From positions 1,825,001-1,889,000 of the forward strand of contig NZ_CP034783.1 in assembly GCF_006094435.1 (NCBI RefSeq): a stretch of 64,000 nucleotides of DNA, read 5' to 3'. Source of the stretch: Pseudomonas sp. MPC6 (GTDB taxonomy: Bacteria > Pseudomonadota > Gammaproteobacteria > Pseudomonadales > Pseudomonadaceae). How positions within the stretch are numbered: the first letter of the stretch is position 1; the number at the start of each line of letters is the position of its first letter. Made by a program: the position numbers and the translations under genes. Below, one piece after another: positions 55,864 through 64,000 of the stretch. Below the pieces are notes generated by a model, which was not told the DNA's origin, did not search any database, and saw nothing but the letters and a program-made list of their open reading frames with translations.

Positions 55864-56847
55864 TGTAGGAGCAGGCTTGCCAGCGAAGGCGGCCTTGAGC
55901 CTTGCACCGCCCATGACGACGCCTTCGCCGGCAAGCCGGGCTCCTACAGGGTGTGGCGTTGACCACAATCCATCGATAATCCGCTGATCCCTGTAGGAGC
56001 TGGCTTGCCAGCGAAGGCGGCCTTAAGCCTTGCACCGCCCATGACGACGCCTTCGCCGGCAAGCCGGGCTCCTACAGGGTGTGGCGTTGACCACAATCCA
56101 TCGATAATCCGCTGATCCCTGTAGGAGCTGGCTTGCCAGCGAAGGCGGCCTTGAGCCTTGCACCGCCCATGACGACGCCTTCGCCGGCAAGCCGGGCTCC
56201 TACAGGGTGTGGCGTTGACCACAATTCATCGATACACCGCTGATCCCTGTAGGAGCTGGCTTGCCAGCGAAGGCGGCCTCGAGCCTTGCAGCGACCATGA
56301 CGACGCCTTCGCCGGCAATGCCTGGCCCCTACAGGGTGTGGCGTTGACCACAATCCATCGATACACCGCTGATCCCTGTAGGAGCAGGCTTGCCAGCGAA
56401 GGCGGCCTTGAGCCTTGCACCGCCCATGACGACGCCTTCGCCGGCAAGCCGGGCTCCTACAGGGTGTGGCGTTGACCACAATCCATCGATAATCCGCTGA
56501 TCCCTGTAGGAGCTGGCTTGCCAGCGAAGGCGGCCTTAAGCCTTGCACCGCCCATGACGACGCCTTCGCCGGCAAGCCGGGCTCCTACAGGGTTTGGCGT
56601 TGACCACAATCCATCGATACACCGCTGATCCCTGTAGGAGCTGGCTTGCCAGCGAAGGCGGCCTCAAGCCTTGCAGCGCCCATGACGACGCCTTCGCCGG
56701 CAAGCCGGGCTCCTACAGGGTGTGGCGTTGACCACAATTCATCGATACACCGCTGATCCCTGTAGGAGCTGGCTTGCCGGCGAAGGCGCCCTTGAGCCAT
56801 GCACCGCCCATGACGACGCCTTCGCCGGCAAGCCGGGCTCCTACAGG
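55864..56847. repeat. Tandem array of eight REPIN units, 128 bp period
   Basis: Eight copies start at 55864, 55991, 56119, 56247, 56376, 56504, 56632 and 56760. Each has an 88-base REPIN (CTGTAGGAGCTGGCTTGCCAGCGAA, spacer GCGGCCTTNAGCCTTGCACC, GCCTTCGCCGGCAAGCCGGGCTCCTACAGG) and a 40-base linker with GTGTGGCGTTGACCACAAT. Unit 4 is most diverged. Units 1 and 5 share GAGCAGGC and units 2 and 6 share CTTAAGCC, suggesting duplication of a larger block. No gene is supported inside; the long frames here are translated repeat. Confidence 0.95.
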
Positions 56848-56849
56848 AG

Positions 56850-56888
56850 CACACAGGCCGTGAAGCGAAAGCTTTCACGGCCTGTGTG
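56850..56888. repeat. Perfect 15 bp inverted repeat
   Basis: CACACAGGCCGTGAA and TTCACGGCCTGTGTG around a 9-base loop, just downstream of the DUF3509 stop codon and directly after the REPIN array. It could terminate the minus-strand transcript, though no strong T run follows. Confidence 0.8.
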
Positions 56889-56907
56889 TTTGCAGCGTTA
56901 CAACGGT

Positions 56908-57186
56908 TTACGCCGAATGATAAGTCGGCAGGGCAAACCGTTGCTGGCTTTGCAGCATGGAGATTTGCGGCAGTTCGCTGGCTTGTTCCGCAAGGTCGCG
57001 ACGGATCGCGCTGATCACCCACGAGAGCTGATCGCCAGCATGCAATTGCTGGTAGGAAATCGAGCGTTTAAACACTTTGCCTTCGGTGCTGCGCAGGGTC
57101 AGCAGGATGCCACCGTCAGGACGTGGCTGGGTGGTCACTTCGAAATTGGAGAACAGGGACGAAAATTTTTCTTGAATCAGGCTCAT
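56908..57186 (-). CDS. DUF3509 protein
   Basis: A 92-residue protein starting MSLIQEKFSSLFSNFEVTTQPRPDGGILLTLRS, the typical start of the Pseudomonas DUF3509 family. It has a short basic helix (WVISAIRRDLAEQASELP) and C-terminal QQRFALPTYHS. It is soluble, its function is unknown and it is nearly confined to Pseudomonas. ATG 57186 was chosen over a start 12 codons upstream to match the family N terminus. Confidence 0.8.
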   Translation of the reverse strand: MSLIQEKFSSLFSNFEVTTQPRPDGGILLTLRSTEGKVFKRSISYQQLHAGDQLSWVISAIRRDLAEQASELPQISMLQSQQRFALPTYHSA

Positions 57187-57530
57187 GTCTATCGGCTCCG
57201 TTAGCACTTGATTGGCAAGCATGGAGAGGTAGTTGCAGCCTTTGTGCCAGCCTTTGTATTTTTAAAAATCCTTGTAAATCAATAAGTTAAATTCATGGTG
57301 ATTTGAGCCGTTCGTGCAATCTGCATGAACGGCCATCGTGCATCCTGCATTTTGCGTGGTCGTCGCCGTTTCCATGGAACCAATCGCCAGGCGCGGACTC
57401 GCGATTTCGCCCCAGCGGATCATGGATACAAAACATTGCAAAAACCGCGTGTACAGCCCCGGAAGCGCTGACGTATTTTCGGCCTCAATAAATGCCGCCC
57501 GATAATAAAAAACACCGAACGGGAGCTTCC
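57187..57530. other. Divergent spacer
   Basis: About 340 bases between DUF3509 and the acyl-CoA synthetase. The left part is AT-rich (57250-57300) and likely holds promoters for both genes. No gene or REP core is seen. Confidence 0.5.
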
Positions 57531-59366
57531 ATGAGCACGCCGCACGACACGATTACCTGGGGCATGATGCTCCGCAAACTCCCTGCCATTGCCAAAGCCA
57601 TCCCCCGTGTGGTGAAAGGCATGAAAGCGGCCAACGTCAAGGACCCGGCCCAACCCTGTGGCCTGGGCTGGAGCTTCGAGCAGGCGGCCTTGCGCAATCC
57701 CGATGGCCCGGCTTTGCTGCAGGGCGACGTGGTACTGAGTTATGCACAGGTCAACCAATGGGCCAATCGCATTGCCCATCACCTGATTGCCCAAGGCATC
57801 CGCAAGGGCGATGGAGTGGCGGTGTTCATCGAGAACCGCCCGGAACTGTTGGTGGCGATTCTGGCGGTGGCCAAGGTCGGCGCGATCAGCGCCTTGCTCA
57901 ATACCTCGCAAACCCGCGACACCCTGGCCCACAGCCTGAACCTGGTGGCACCCGCGGCAATCATTGTCGGCGAGGAGCTGGTCCCGGCGTTTTCGGCGGT
58001 GCGCGAACGGGTGTCGATCACGCCTGGGCGCACCTGGTTTGTCGCCGATCAAGGCACCCATACCCATCCGGGCATTGCCCCCGACGGGTTCATCAACCTG
58101 ATGGCGGCCAGCGTCGATGCTTGCAGTGACAACCCCGCCAGCAGCCAGCAGGTTTTTTTCGACGACCCGTGTTTCTACATCTACACCTCAGGCACCACCG
58201 GCTTGCCCAAGGCCGGCGTGTTCAAGCACGGCCGCTGGATGCGCAGTTCCGCCAGCTTCGGCATGATCGCCCTGGATATGCGCCCCGAGGATGTTGTCTA
58301 TTGCACCTTGCCGCTCTATCACGCCACCGGGCTGTGCGTGTGCTGGGGTTCGGCGATCAGTGGCGCTTCAGGCTTTGCCATCCGCCGCAAGTTCAGCGCC
58401 AGCCAGTTCTGGAACGATGTGCGTCAGTACCGCGCGACCACCCTCGGCTACGTCGGCGAGCTGTGCCGTTATCTGGTGGATCAACCGCCCGCTGCCGACG
58501 ACAACCAGCACCGCGTGACGAAGATGATCGGCAATGGCCTGCGCCCCGGCGCGTGGCGCGAATTCAAGACGCGATTCGGCGTCAACCATATCTGCGAGCT
58601 GTACGCCGCCAGTGACGGCAACATCGGCTTCACCAACGTGCTGAACTTCGACAACACCGTGGGCTTCTCCCTGATGACATGGGAACTGGCGGCCTACGAT
58701 CACGACAGTGGCTTGCCGACTCGCAACGCCAAGGGCTTCATGCGCAAGGTGGCCAAAGGCGAGCAGGGCTTGTTGCTGGCGAAGATCGACGACAAGGCGC
58801 CGCTGGATGGCTACACCGATCCGCAGAAAACCGCAAAGGTCGTGCTCCACGACGTATTCGCCAAAGGCGACCGCTACTTCAACACCGGCGACCTGATGCG
58901 CAACATCGGTTTCGGCCACGCCCAGTTCGTCGACCGTCTGGGGGACACCTATCGCTGGAAAGGCGAAAACGTCTCGACCACCGAGGTCGAGAACATCCTC
59001 CTGCAACACCCGAACATTTGCGAAGCCGTGGCCTATGGCGTGGAAATCCGCAACACCAACGGCCGCGCCGGTATGGCCGCGATCACCCCTGCCGAATCCC
59101 TGGCGACCCTGGATTTCAGCGAGCTGCTGGCCTTCGCCCGGGAGCAGATGCCGGCCTATGCCGTGCCTGTGTTCCTGCGGGTCAAAGTGAAAATGGAAAC
59201 CACCGGAACCTTCAAATACCAGAAGACCCGGCTCAAGGATGAAGCCTTCGACCCCGGCAGGACCGGTGATGATCCGATTTACGCCTGGCTGCCAGGGACC
59301 GGGACTTACGTGCCGGTCACCGAGCAGTTGCTTGAGGACATTCATGGCGGCAAGTACCGTTATTAA
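57531..59366 (+). CDS. Long-chain acyl-CoA synthetase (FATP-like)
   Basis: A 611-residue adenylate-forming enzyme. The P-loop-like motif is FYIYTSGTTGLPKAG, then YCTLPLYHATGLCVCWG, YAASDGNIGF and FNTGDLMRNIGFGHAQFVDRLGDTYRWKGENVSTTEVE, the motif shared with the very-long-chain FATP group. The C-terminal KYQKTRLKDEAFDP has the catalytic Lys region. It activates fatty acids with ATP and CoA. The start at 57531, after GGGAGC, gives MSTPHDTITWG. Confidence 0.92.
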   Translation: MSTPHDTITWGMMLRKLPAIAKAIPRVVKGMKAANVKDPAQPCGLGWSFEQAALRNPDGPALLQGDVVLSYAQVNQWANRIAHHLIAQGIRKGDGVAVFIENRPELLVAILAVAKVGAISALLNTSQTRDTLAHSLNLVAPAAIIVGEELVPAFSAVRERVSITPGRTWFVADQGTHTHPGIAPDGFINLMAASVDACSDNPASSQQVFFDDPCFYIYTSGTTGLPKAGVFKHGRWMRSSASFGMIALDMRPEDVVYCTLPLYHATGLCVCWGSAISGASGFAIRRKFSASQFWNDVRQYRATTLGYVGELCRYLVDQPPAADDNQHRVTKMIGNGLRPGAWREFKTRFGVNHICELYAASDGNIGFTNVLNFDNTVGFSLMTWELAAYDHDSGLPTRNAKGFMRKVAKGEQGLLLAKIDDKAPLDGYTDPQKTAKVVLHDVFAKGDRYFNTGDLMRNIGFGHAQFVDRLGDTYRWKGENVSTTEVENILLQHPNICEAVAYGVEIRNTNGRAGMAAITPAESLATLDFSELLAFAREQMPAYAVPVFLRVKVKMETTGTFKYQKTRLKDEAFDPGRTGDDPIYAWLPGTGTYVPVTEQLLEDIHGGKYRY

Positions 59367-59476
59367 TGTGGCTCTTATTGAAAGTGGCTATGACCGTCCA
59401 TGAGAAAAAACAAGTGACAGCTTCGGGGCTCATCGGGAAACTGTCGCTTTGCGAATAACCGAAAGTGGAGCCCCCG

Positions 59477-59995
59477 ATGTCAGACCAAAGCCGCCAGATG
59501 ACCCCCGAAGAAGCCGCTGAATTTGCCGAACAGGTATTCAACAAGGCGCGCGAGGGCGATGCGGCCATGATGGCAGCGCTGCTGACCAAAGGCCTGCCGC
59601 CGAACCTGCGCAACCACAAGGGCGATACCTTGTTGATGCTGGCCGCTTACCACGGCCATGTGGAGACGGTAAAAGTCCTGCTCGAGCACAAGGCCGACCC
59701 GGAAATCCGCAACGACAACGGCCAGAGCCCGATTGCCGGCGCGGCGTTCAAGGGCGACCTGGCGGTGGTCAAGGCGTTGGTCGAAGGCGGTGCGCAGGTT
59801 GAAGGTTCGTCCTTCGACGGCCGCACGGCGCTGATGATGGCGGCGATGTTCAATCGCGTGGAAATCGTCGACTACCTGATCGGCAAGGGCGCCGATCCGA
59901 AGGCCAGGGACGCCAATGGCATCACCGCGCTGGATGCGGCCAAGACCATGGGTGCGGTGGATACCACGGCGCAGCTGCAGAAATTGCTCGGCTGA
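59477..59995 (+). CDS. Ankyrin-repeat protein
   Basis: A 172-residue cytoplasmic protein with four to five ankyrin repeats: GDTLLMLAAYHGHVETVKVLLEHKADP, GQSPIAGAAFKGDLAVVKALVEGGA, GRTALMMAAMFNRVEIVDYLIGKGADP and GITALDAAKTM. Ankyrin folds bind partner proteins; no partner is evident. An upstream in-frame ATG four codons earlier is possible, but GTGGAGCCCCCG before ATG 59477 gives the better RBS. Confidence 0.88.
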   Translation: MSDQSRQMTPEEAAEFAEQVFNKAREGDAAMMAALLTKGLPPNLRNHKGDTLLMLAAYHGHVETVKVLLEHKADPEIRNDNGQSPIAGAAFKGDLAVVKALVEGGAQVEGSSFDGRTALMMAAMFNRVEIVDYLIGKGADPKARDANGITALDAAKTMGAVDTTAQLQKLLG

Positions 59996-60051
59996 TCGGC
60001 AACGTCCTCAGGCAAGCCAAACGCCTTGGCGAGGGGAGTTAAGGCGCGGAA

Positions 60052-60146
60052 TCTGTAGGAGCTGGCTTGCCAGCGAAGGCGGTGTGCCAGACGACATCGA
60101 TATCAACTGACAGACCGCCATCGCTGGCAAGCCAGCTCCTACAGGT
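60052..60146. repeat. REP doublet, GCTGGC type
   Basis: CTGTAGGAGCTGGCTTGCCAGCGAA and the inverted TCGCTGGCAAGCCAGCTCCTACAG, between convergent ankyrin and PstS-OmpA genes. Confidence 0.9.
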
Positions 60147-60233
60147 TCCGCGCTTAACCGGCTGGCATTGGGCCTGCCCCCTCGCTGCAGGAGTCCACTG
60201 ACGCAAAAGGGAGTTTCCAGAAAAACCGAAGCC

Positions 60234-61574
60234 TCAATACACCCACACCTCAACCCGCCGATTCCTGATCCGCCCCTCGTCCGCGCTATTGGCCGCCACC
60301 GGCATCTCGGCGCCGAAGCCGCGAACCTCGCGCAACACCACTCCGCTTTTCACCAGCTCCCGGCGCACCGCCATGGCGCGCAGTTTCGACAGCAGATCGG
60401 CCCGCGCCGGGTCACTCTTGGCGTCGCCAAACCCGGCCAGCGTCACCTGTCGACGGGTCTTGCCGTGCTGCTTTATATAGTCGAGCACCCTTGAAAGGTC
60501 CTGCCGGGCCTTGTTGTCCAGGGTCGCACTGCCTTCTTCGAAGCGAAAATTGACCGACAGCCGCTGGGCGTGGCGACTGAGCGCCTGATAACCCTCGGGC
60601 ATCAGCACATTCGGCGTGACCGTCATGGCCTGCACGGTCTGGGCGATAAAACCATTGGCCGCGACGATGGCCTGGCCCTGATGGCCCTGGGTGAAGACGA
60701 CCAGCGCTTCGGCCCAGGGATTGTGCCCGGTGGGCGGCAGGTAAAAGTACAGCCGACGGGACAATGGATAGTCTTCCGTGGCGATCAGGCTGTCGAGCGG
60801 CAGCATGGCCTGGGATTGGCCGTCGGCAATGGCCACGGCTTTGGCCTGGCGCACGTAGGGCAGGCCGATGAAGCCGATGCCTTGCGGGTCCAGGCTCACC
60901 GCGTCGGACAACTGCTCGCTGGATTCGAAACGTTTCGCGGTGTTGCTCAGGGTTTTCCCACGACCTGCGAGAACCAGTTCGTTGAACGTGTCATACGTGC
61001 CCGATTGGTCATCCCGCGCATACAGATGAATCGGCCCGCCACGACCGCCGAGTGCTTCCCAGGTGCTCACCTCGCCGCTGAAAATCCGCGCCAGTTGTTC
61101 GGTGTCGAGTTGATTCAACGGGTTTTGCGGATGAAGGATGATCGCCAGGCCATCGATGGCGATCACCTGCTCGGCGTCAGGTTGTTTCAGGTCGCCCAAC
61201 GATTGCAGGGCTTCCCGTTCGCTGTCCTTGATCGGGCGCGAAGACGCGGCGAGATCGGCGCTGGCGTTTTGCAGGGCGGTGAAGCCGGTGCTGGAGCCGT
61301 GAGCCGCAATGTCCACCGCCACCCGGCGCCCTTGAACGGTTTCGCCGACCACCCGCAGTTCGTTGGCGGTGTCCGGCGCTTCGCGGTGAATCTTGTGCAA
61401 ACCCTGCTCGCGCATCAGGCCTTCGACCAGGGCCGGGCCCAGTGCGGCGCCGATCGTATTGGAACCCTGGATGCGCAGCACCGAACCCTGTTCGGGTGTC
61501 GGCAGATCACCGGCCGAAGCCGCCTGCGCCAGGCTCGCGCAGAGCACCCACAGGAACAACACGCGCAACATCAT
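60234..61574 (-). CDS. Periplasmic PstS-like plus OmpA-domain fusion
   Basis: A 446-residue protein with a signal peptide (LFLWVLCASLAQAASA). The first 300 residues match phosphate-type binding proteins: LRIQGSNTIGAALGPALVEGL, AAHGSSTGFTAL, LAASSRPIKDSE and YARDDQSGTYDTFNELV. The C-terminal OmpA-like peptidoglycan-binding domain (FRFEEGSATLDNKARQDL..., GFGDAKSD, NRRVEVWVY) keeps the family NRRVE end. It would be a binding protein tethered to the cell wall. Phosphate is the likely but unproven ligand. No pst transporter genes are nearby. Confidence 0.9.
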   Translation of the reverse strand: MMLRVLFLWVLCASLAQAASAGDLPTPEQGSVLRIQGSNTIGAALGPALVEGLMREQGLHKIHREAPDTANELRVVGETVQGRRVAVDIAAHGSSTGFTALQNASADLAASSRPIKDSEREALQSLGDLKQPDAEQVIAIDGLAIILHPQNPLNQLDTEQLARIFSGEVSTWEALGGRGGPIHLYARDDQSGTYDTFNELVLAGRGKTLSNTAKRFESSEQLSDAVSLDPQGIGFIGLPYVRQAKAVAIADGQSQAMLPLDSLIATEDYPLSRRLYFYLPPTGHNPWAEALVVFTQGHQGQAIVAANGFIAQTVQAMTVTPNVLMPEGYQALSRHAQRLSVNFRFEEGSATLDNKARQDLSRVLDYIKQHGKTRRQVTLAGFGDAKSDPARADLLSKLRAMAVRRELVKSGVVLREVRGFGAEMPVAANSADEGRIRNRRVEVWVY

Positions 61575-61697
61575 GCGGGCACCTTAATAAGTCAAAGAAA
61601 GTGCCGGGAGAATAAGTCAGTAAGGTGACCGAAAGATGACAGATCCATAACCCGTCTAACGCGTAGAATTGCGCTCTGGAGCAAATCTGAGGTTGCA

Positions 61698-64000
61698 GTG
61701 GTGGATTTACAGCGGGGCTTCGTCCTGACCCGGCATTGGCGCGACACACCGGCCGGTACGGAAGTCGAATTCTGGGTGGCGACCGATACCGGTCCCCAGC
61801 GTATCCGCCTGCCTTATCAACCTTCGGTGGCGTTCATCCCGGCGGCCCAGCGCGAGCAGGCCGAGGCGCTGTTGCAGGGGGAAAAAAACCTCGAACTGCG
61901 ACCGCTGGCCTTGCAGGATTTCGAGCATCGCCCGGTGCTCGGCCTGTATTGCCAGCAGCATGGGCAACTGATGCGCCTGGAAACCGCGCTGCGCAAGGCC
62001 GGCGTCGATATGTTCGAAGCCGACGTGCGGCCGCCGGAGCGCTACATGATGGAGCGGTTCATCACGGCGCCGGTGGTCTTTGGCGGCACGCCCACTGCCG
62101 AGGGCCTGCTGCTCGACGCGCAGATGAAACCCGACCCGGACTACCGACCCACGCTCCGGCTGGTGTCCCTGGACATCGAAACCACCGCCCGGGGCGAGTT
62201 GTATTCCATCGCCCTGGAAGGCTGTGGCGAGCGTCAGGTCTATATGCTGGGCCCGCCCAACGGTGACCACGGCGCGGTGGATTTCCAGCTTGAATACTGT
62301 GACTCGCGCACCCTGCTGCTGAAAAAACTCAATGAGTGGTTCGCCCGCCATGATCCCGACGCGATCATCGGCTGGAACGTCGTGCAGTTCGACCTGCGCG
62401 TACTGCACGAGCACGCCCGGCGCCTGGCGGTGCCATTGAAACTGGGGCGTGGCGGCGAGGAAATGCAGTGGCGCGAACACGGCAGCCGCAATCATTACTT
62501 CGCCGCGGCCGCCGGGCGATTGATCATCGATGGCATCGAATCCCTGCGCTCGGCGACCTGGAGCTTCCCCTCGTTCAGCCTGGAAAACGTCGCGCAAACC
62601 CTGCTTGGCGAAGGCAAGGCGATCGACAACCCTTACCAGCGCATGGACGAAATCAACCGCATGTTCGCCGAGGACAAACCGGCCCTGGCCCGGTACAACC
62701 TCAAGGACTGCGAACTGGTGACGCGCATCTTCGCCAAGACCGAGTTGCTGACCTTCCTCCTGGAACGGGCCAGCGTCACCGGTTTGCCGGCGGACCGCAG
62801 CGGTGGGTCGGTGGCGGCCTTCACCCACCTGTACATGCCGCTGATGCACCGCCAGGGGTTCGTCGCGCCCAATCTCGGCAGCAAGCCCGCGCAAGCCAGC
62901 CCCGGCGGATTCGTCATGGACTCGCAACCGGGGCTGTATGAATCGGTGCTGGTGCTGGACTACAAAAGTCTCTATCCGTCGATCATCCGCACCTTCCTCA
63001 TCGACCCGGTGGGCCTGATCGAGGGCCTCAAGCATCCCGCAGACAGCGAGTCGGTGCCGGGTTTTCGCGGCGCGCGTTTTTCCAGGACCCGGCACTGCCT
63101 GCCGGCGATCGTCGCCCGCGTCGCCGAAGGCCGGGAAACCGCCAAGCGCGAGCACAACGCGCCGCTGTCCCAGGCCTTGAAGATCATCATGAACGCTTTC
63201 TACGGCGTGCTCGGCTCCAGTGGCTGCCGCTTCTTCGATACGCGCCTGGCGTCGTCCATCACCCTGCGCGGCCACGAAATCATGCTGCGCACCCGCCAGT
63301 TGATCGAAGCCCAGGGCCACACGGTGATCTACGGCGACACCGACTCGACCTTCGTCTGGCTGCGCCGCGCCCACGGCCAGCAGGAAGCGGCGCAGATCGG
63401 CCGCGCCCTGGTGGACCACGTCAACCAGTGGTGGCGCGAACACGTGCGCCAGGAATATGGCCTGGACAGTGCTCTGGAACTGCAGTTCGAGACCCATTAC
63501 AAACGCTTCCTGATGCCGACCATCCGCGGCGCCGAGGAGGGCAGCAAGAAGCGCTATGCCGGGCTGGTGACCCGCGCCGACGGCAGCGATGAAATGGTCT
63601 ACAAAGGCCTGGAAACCGTGCGCACCGACTGGTCGCCGCTGGCCCGGCAATTCCAGCAGGAGCTATACCTGCGCATCTTCAATCGCCAGCCTTATCAGGA
63701 TTACGTGCGCGACTATGTGCGCAAGACCCTGGCCGGTGAGTTCGATGACCGACTGATCTACCGCAAGCGCCTGCGTCGCACCCTCGACGATTACCAACGC
63801 AACGTGCCGCCCCATGTCCGCGCGGCGCGTATCGCCGACGACTACAACGACCGTCAGGGCCGGCCGCGGCAGTACCAGAACGGGGGGTGGATCAGCTATG
63901 TGATCAGCGTCGCCGGGCCCGAACCGCTGGAGATCCGCAGTGCACCCATCGATTACGACCACTACGTCACCCGGCAATTGCAACCGGTGGCGGATGCGAT
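61698..64000 (+). CDS. polB: DNA polymerase II (family B), 5' part
   Basis: The frame starts at GTG 61698 (a second GTG follows directly) and is open to the window end, giving 767 codons so far. The proofreading exonuclease domain has [16 protein letters not shown] (Exo I) and [14 protein letters not shown] (Exo II). The polymerase has [17 protein letters not shown] (motif A), [19 protein letters not shown] (motif B) and [10 protein letters not shown] (motif C with both Asp). Pol II is the SOS-induced polymerase for replication restart past damage. GAGG lies eight bases upstream. The 3' end is outside the window. Confidence 0.95.
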   Translation, partial: MVDLQRGFVLTRHWRDTPAGTEVEFWVATDTGPQRIRLPYQPSVAFIPAAQREQAEALLQGEKNLELRPLALQDFEHRPVLGLYCQQHGQLMRLETALRKAGVDMFEADVRPPERYMMERFITAPVVFGGTPTAEGLLLDAQMKPDPDYRPTLRLVSLDIETTARGELYSIALEGCGERQVYMLGPPNGDHGAVDFQLEYCDSRTLLLKKLNEWFARHDPDAIIGWNVVQFDLRVLHEHARRLAVPLKLGRGGEEMQWREHGSRNHYFAAAAGRLIIDGIESLRSATWSFPSFSLENVAQTLLGEGKAIDNPYQRMDEINRMFAEDKPALARYNLKDCELVTRIFAKTELLTFLLERASVTGLPADRSGGSVAAFTHLYMPLMHRQGFVAPNLGSKPAQASPGGFVMDSQPGLYESVLVLDYKSLYPSIIRTFLIDPVGLIEGLKHPADSESVPGFRGARFSRTRHCLPAIVARVAEGRETAKREHNAPLSQALKIIMNAFYGVLGSSGCRFFDTRLASSITLRGHEIMLRTRQLIEAQGHTVIYGDTDSTFVWLRRAHGQQEAAQIGRALVDHVNQWWREHVRQEYGLDSALELQFETHYKRFLMPTIRGAEEGSKKRYAGLVTRADGSDEMVYKGLETVRTDWSPLARQFQQELYLRIFNRQPYQDYVRDYVRKTLAGEFDDRLIYRKRLRRTLDDYQRNVPPHVRAARIADDYNDRQGRPRQYQNGGWISYVISVAGPEPLEIRSAPIDYDHYVTRQLQPVADA

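Noticed and set aside
56072..56575. Long minus-strand open frames (such as 167 codons) rich in Arg, Ser and Leu
   Set aside because: They are translations of the 128 bp REPIN array; the period is not a multiple of three, so all frames cycle through the repeat, and no RBS or family match is seen.
55860..56850. CRISPR array
   Set aside because: The repeat is regular, but the 40-base linkers are also near-identical from unit to unit, the repeats are 88 bases long, and no cas genes are present.
61707..63650. A 647-codon open frame on the minus strand
   Set aside because: It lies exactly antisense to polB, whose exonuclease and polymerase motifs are intact. Its His/Gln/Gly/Val-rich composition is typical of the antisense frame of a GC-rich gene.

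Overview
This 64 kb window is chromosomal DNA from a fluorescent Pseudomonas (P. fluorescens group). The evidence is the high GC content, the major lipoprotein OprI, an EarP/EF-P pair with Arg32, a Pseudomonas-type minCDE-rluA cluster, the urate-degradation operon, a DUF3509 gene and dense REP elements of the GTAGGAGC..GGCTTGCC..GCGA type. No tRNA, rRNA, CRISPR array, prophage or transposase gene was seen. Most genes are ordinary core metabolism with short spacers. The window starts inside an L,D-transpeptidase gene and ends inside polB.

Layout. 0-9.5 kb: L,D-transpeptidase end, oprI, a 640 bp gap with two strong inverted repeats, a small GNAT gene, class I DAHP synthase, a PilZ-like/thioredoxin-like divergent pair whose start codons overlap, a 5'-nucleotidase, a universal stress protein, cysB with a Gre-like factor, and earP-efp. 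9.5-14.2 kb: two LysR regulators around a TauE/SafE exporter, two DUF1127 proteins and a YcaQ-type glycosylase. 14.4-25.2 kb: class II DAHP synthase, a spermidine-synthase-like methyltransferase, a crotonase, DeaD helicase, M20 amidohydrolase, MscS channel and M18 aminopeptidase. 25.4-30.6 kb: rluA, minE-minD-minC, an LpxL-type acyltransferase and a patatin.

30.7-39.7 kb is a purine (urate) utilisation block. Two tandem Tsx-like outer-membrane channels, an NCS2 permease, PuuD, AllA, Alc, UraD and PuuE all lie on the minus strand, with divergent hiuH. Together they could carry urate from the outer membrane to glyoxylate and urea. A palindrome TTGTATACAA (or one variant base) lies before puuE, before hiuH and again before an AzgA-type purine permease at 45-46.4 kb, which suggests one shared regulator.

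39.9-44.0 kb is the accessory part. It holds two large genes of unknown function that share a proline-rich N terminus and a repeated beta-rich module. The larger has a C-terminal domain resembling Dam-type DNA adenine methyltransferases, but lacks a recognisable DPPY catalytic motif. Its second half and flank are noticeably AT-richer than the surroundings. This is the best candidate for something undescribed.

44.3-64 kb: LysE exporter, purine permease, a glutaredoxin-like protein, folE, Smr protein, an isochorismatase-fold protein, prmB, aroC, an MFS transporter, an acireductone dioxygenase homologue that has lost two metal ligands, an eight-unit 128 bp tandem REPIN array, DUF3509, a long-chain acyl-CoA synthetase, an ankyrin protein, a PstS-OmpA fusion and the start of DNA polymerase II. 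About fifteen dispersed REP pairs or clusters, in three sequence types, fill most of the other intergenic gaps.
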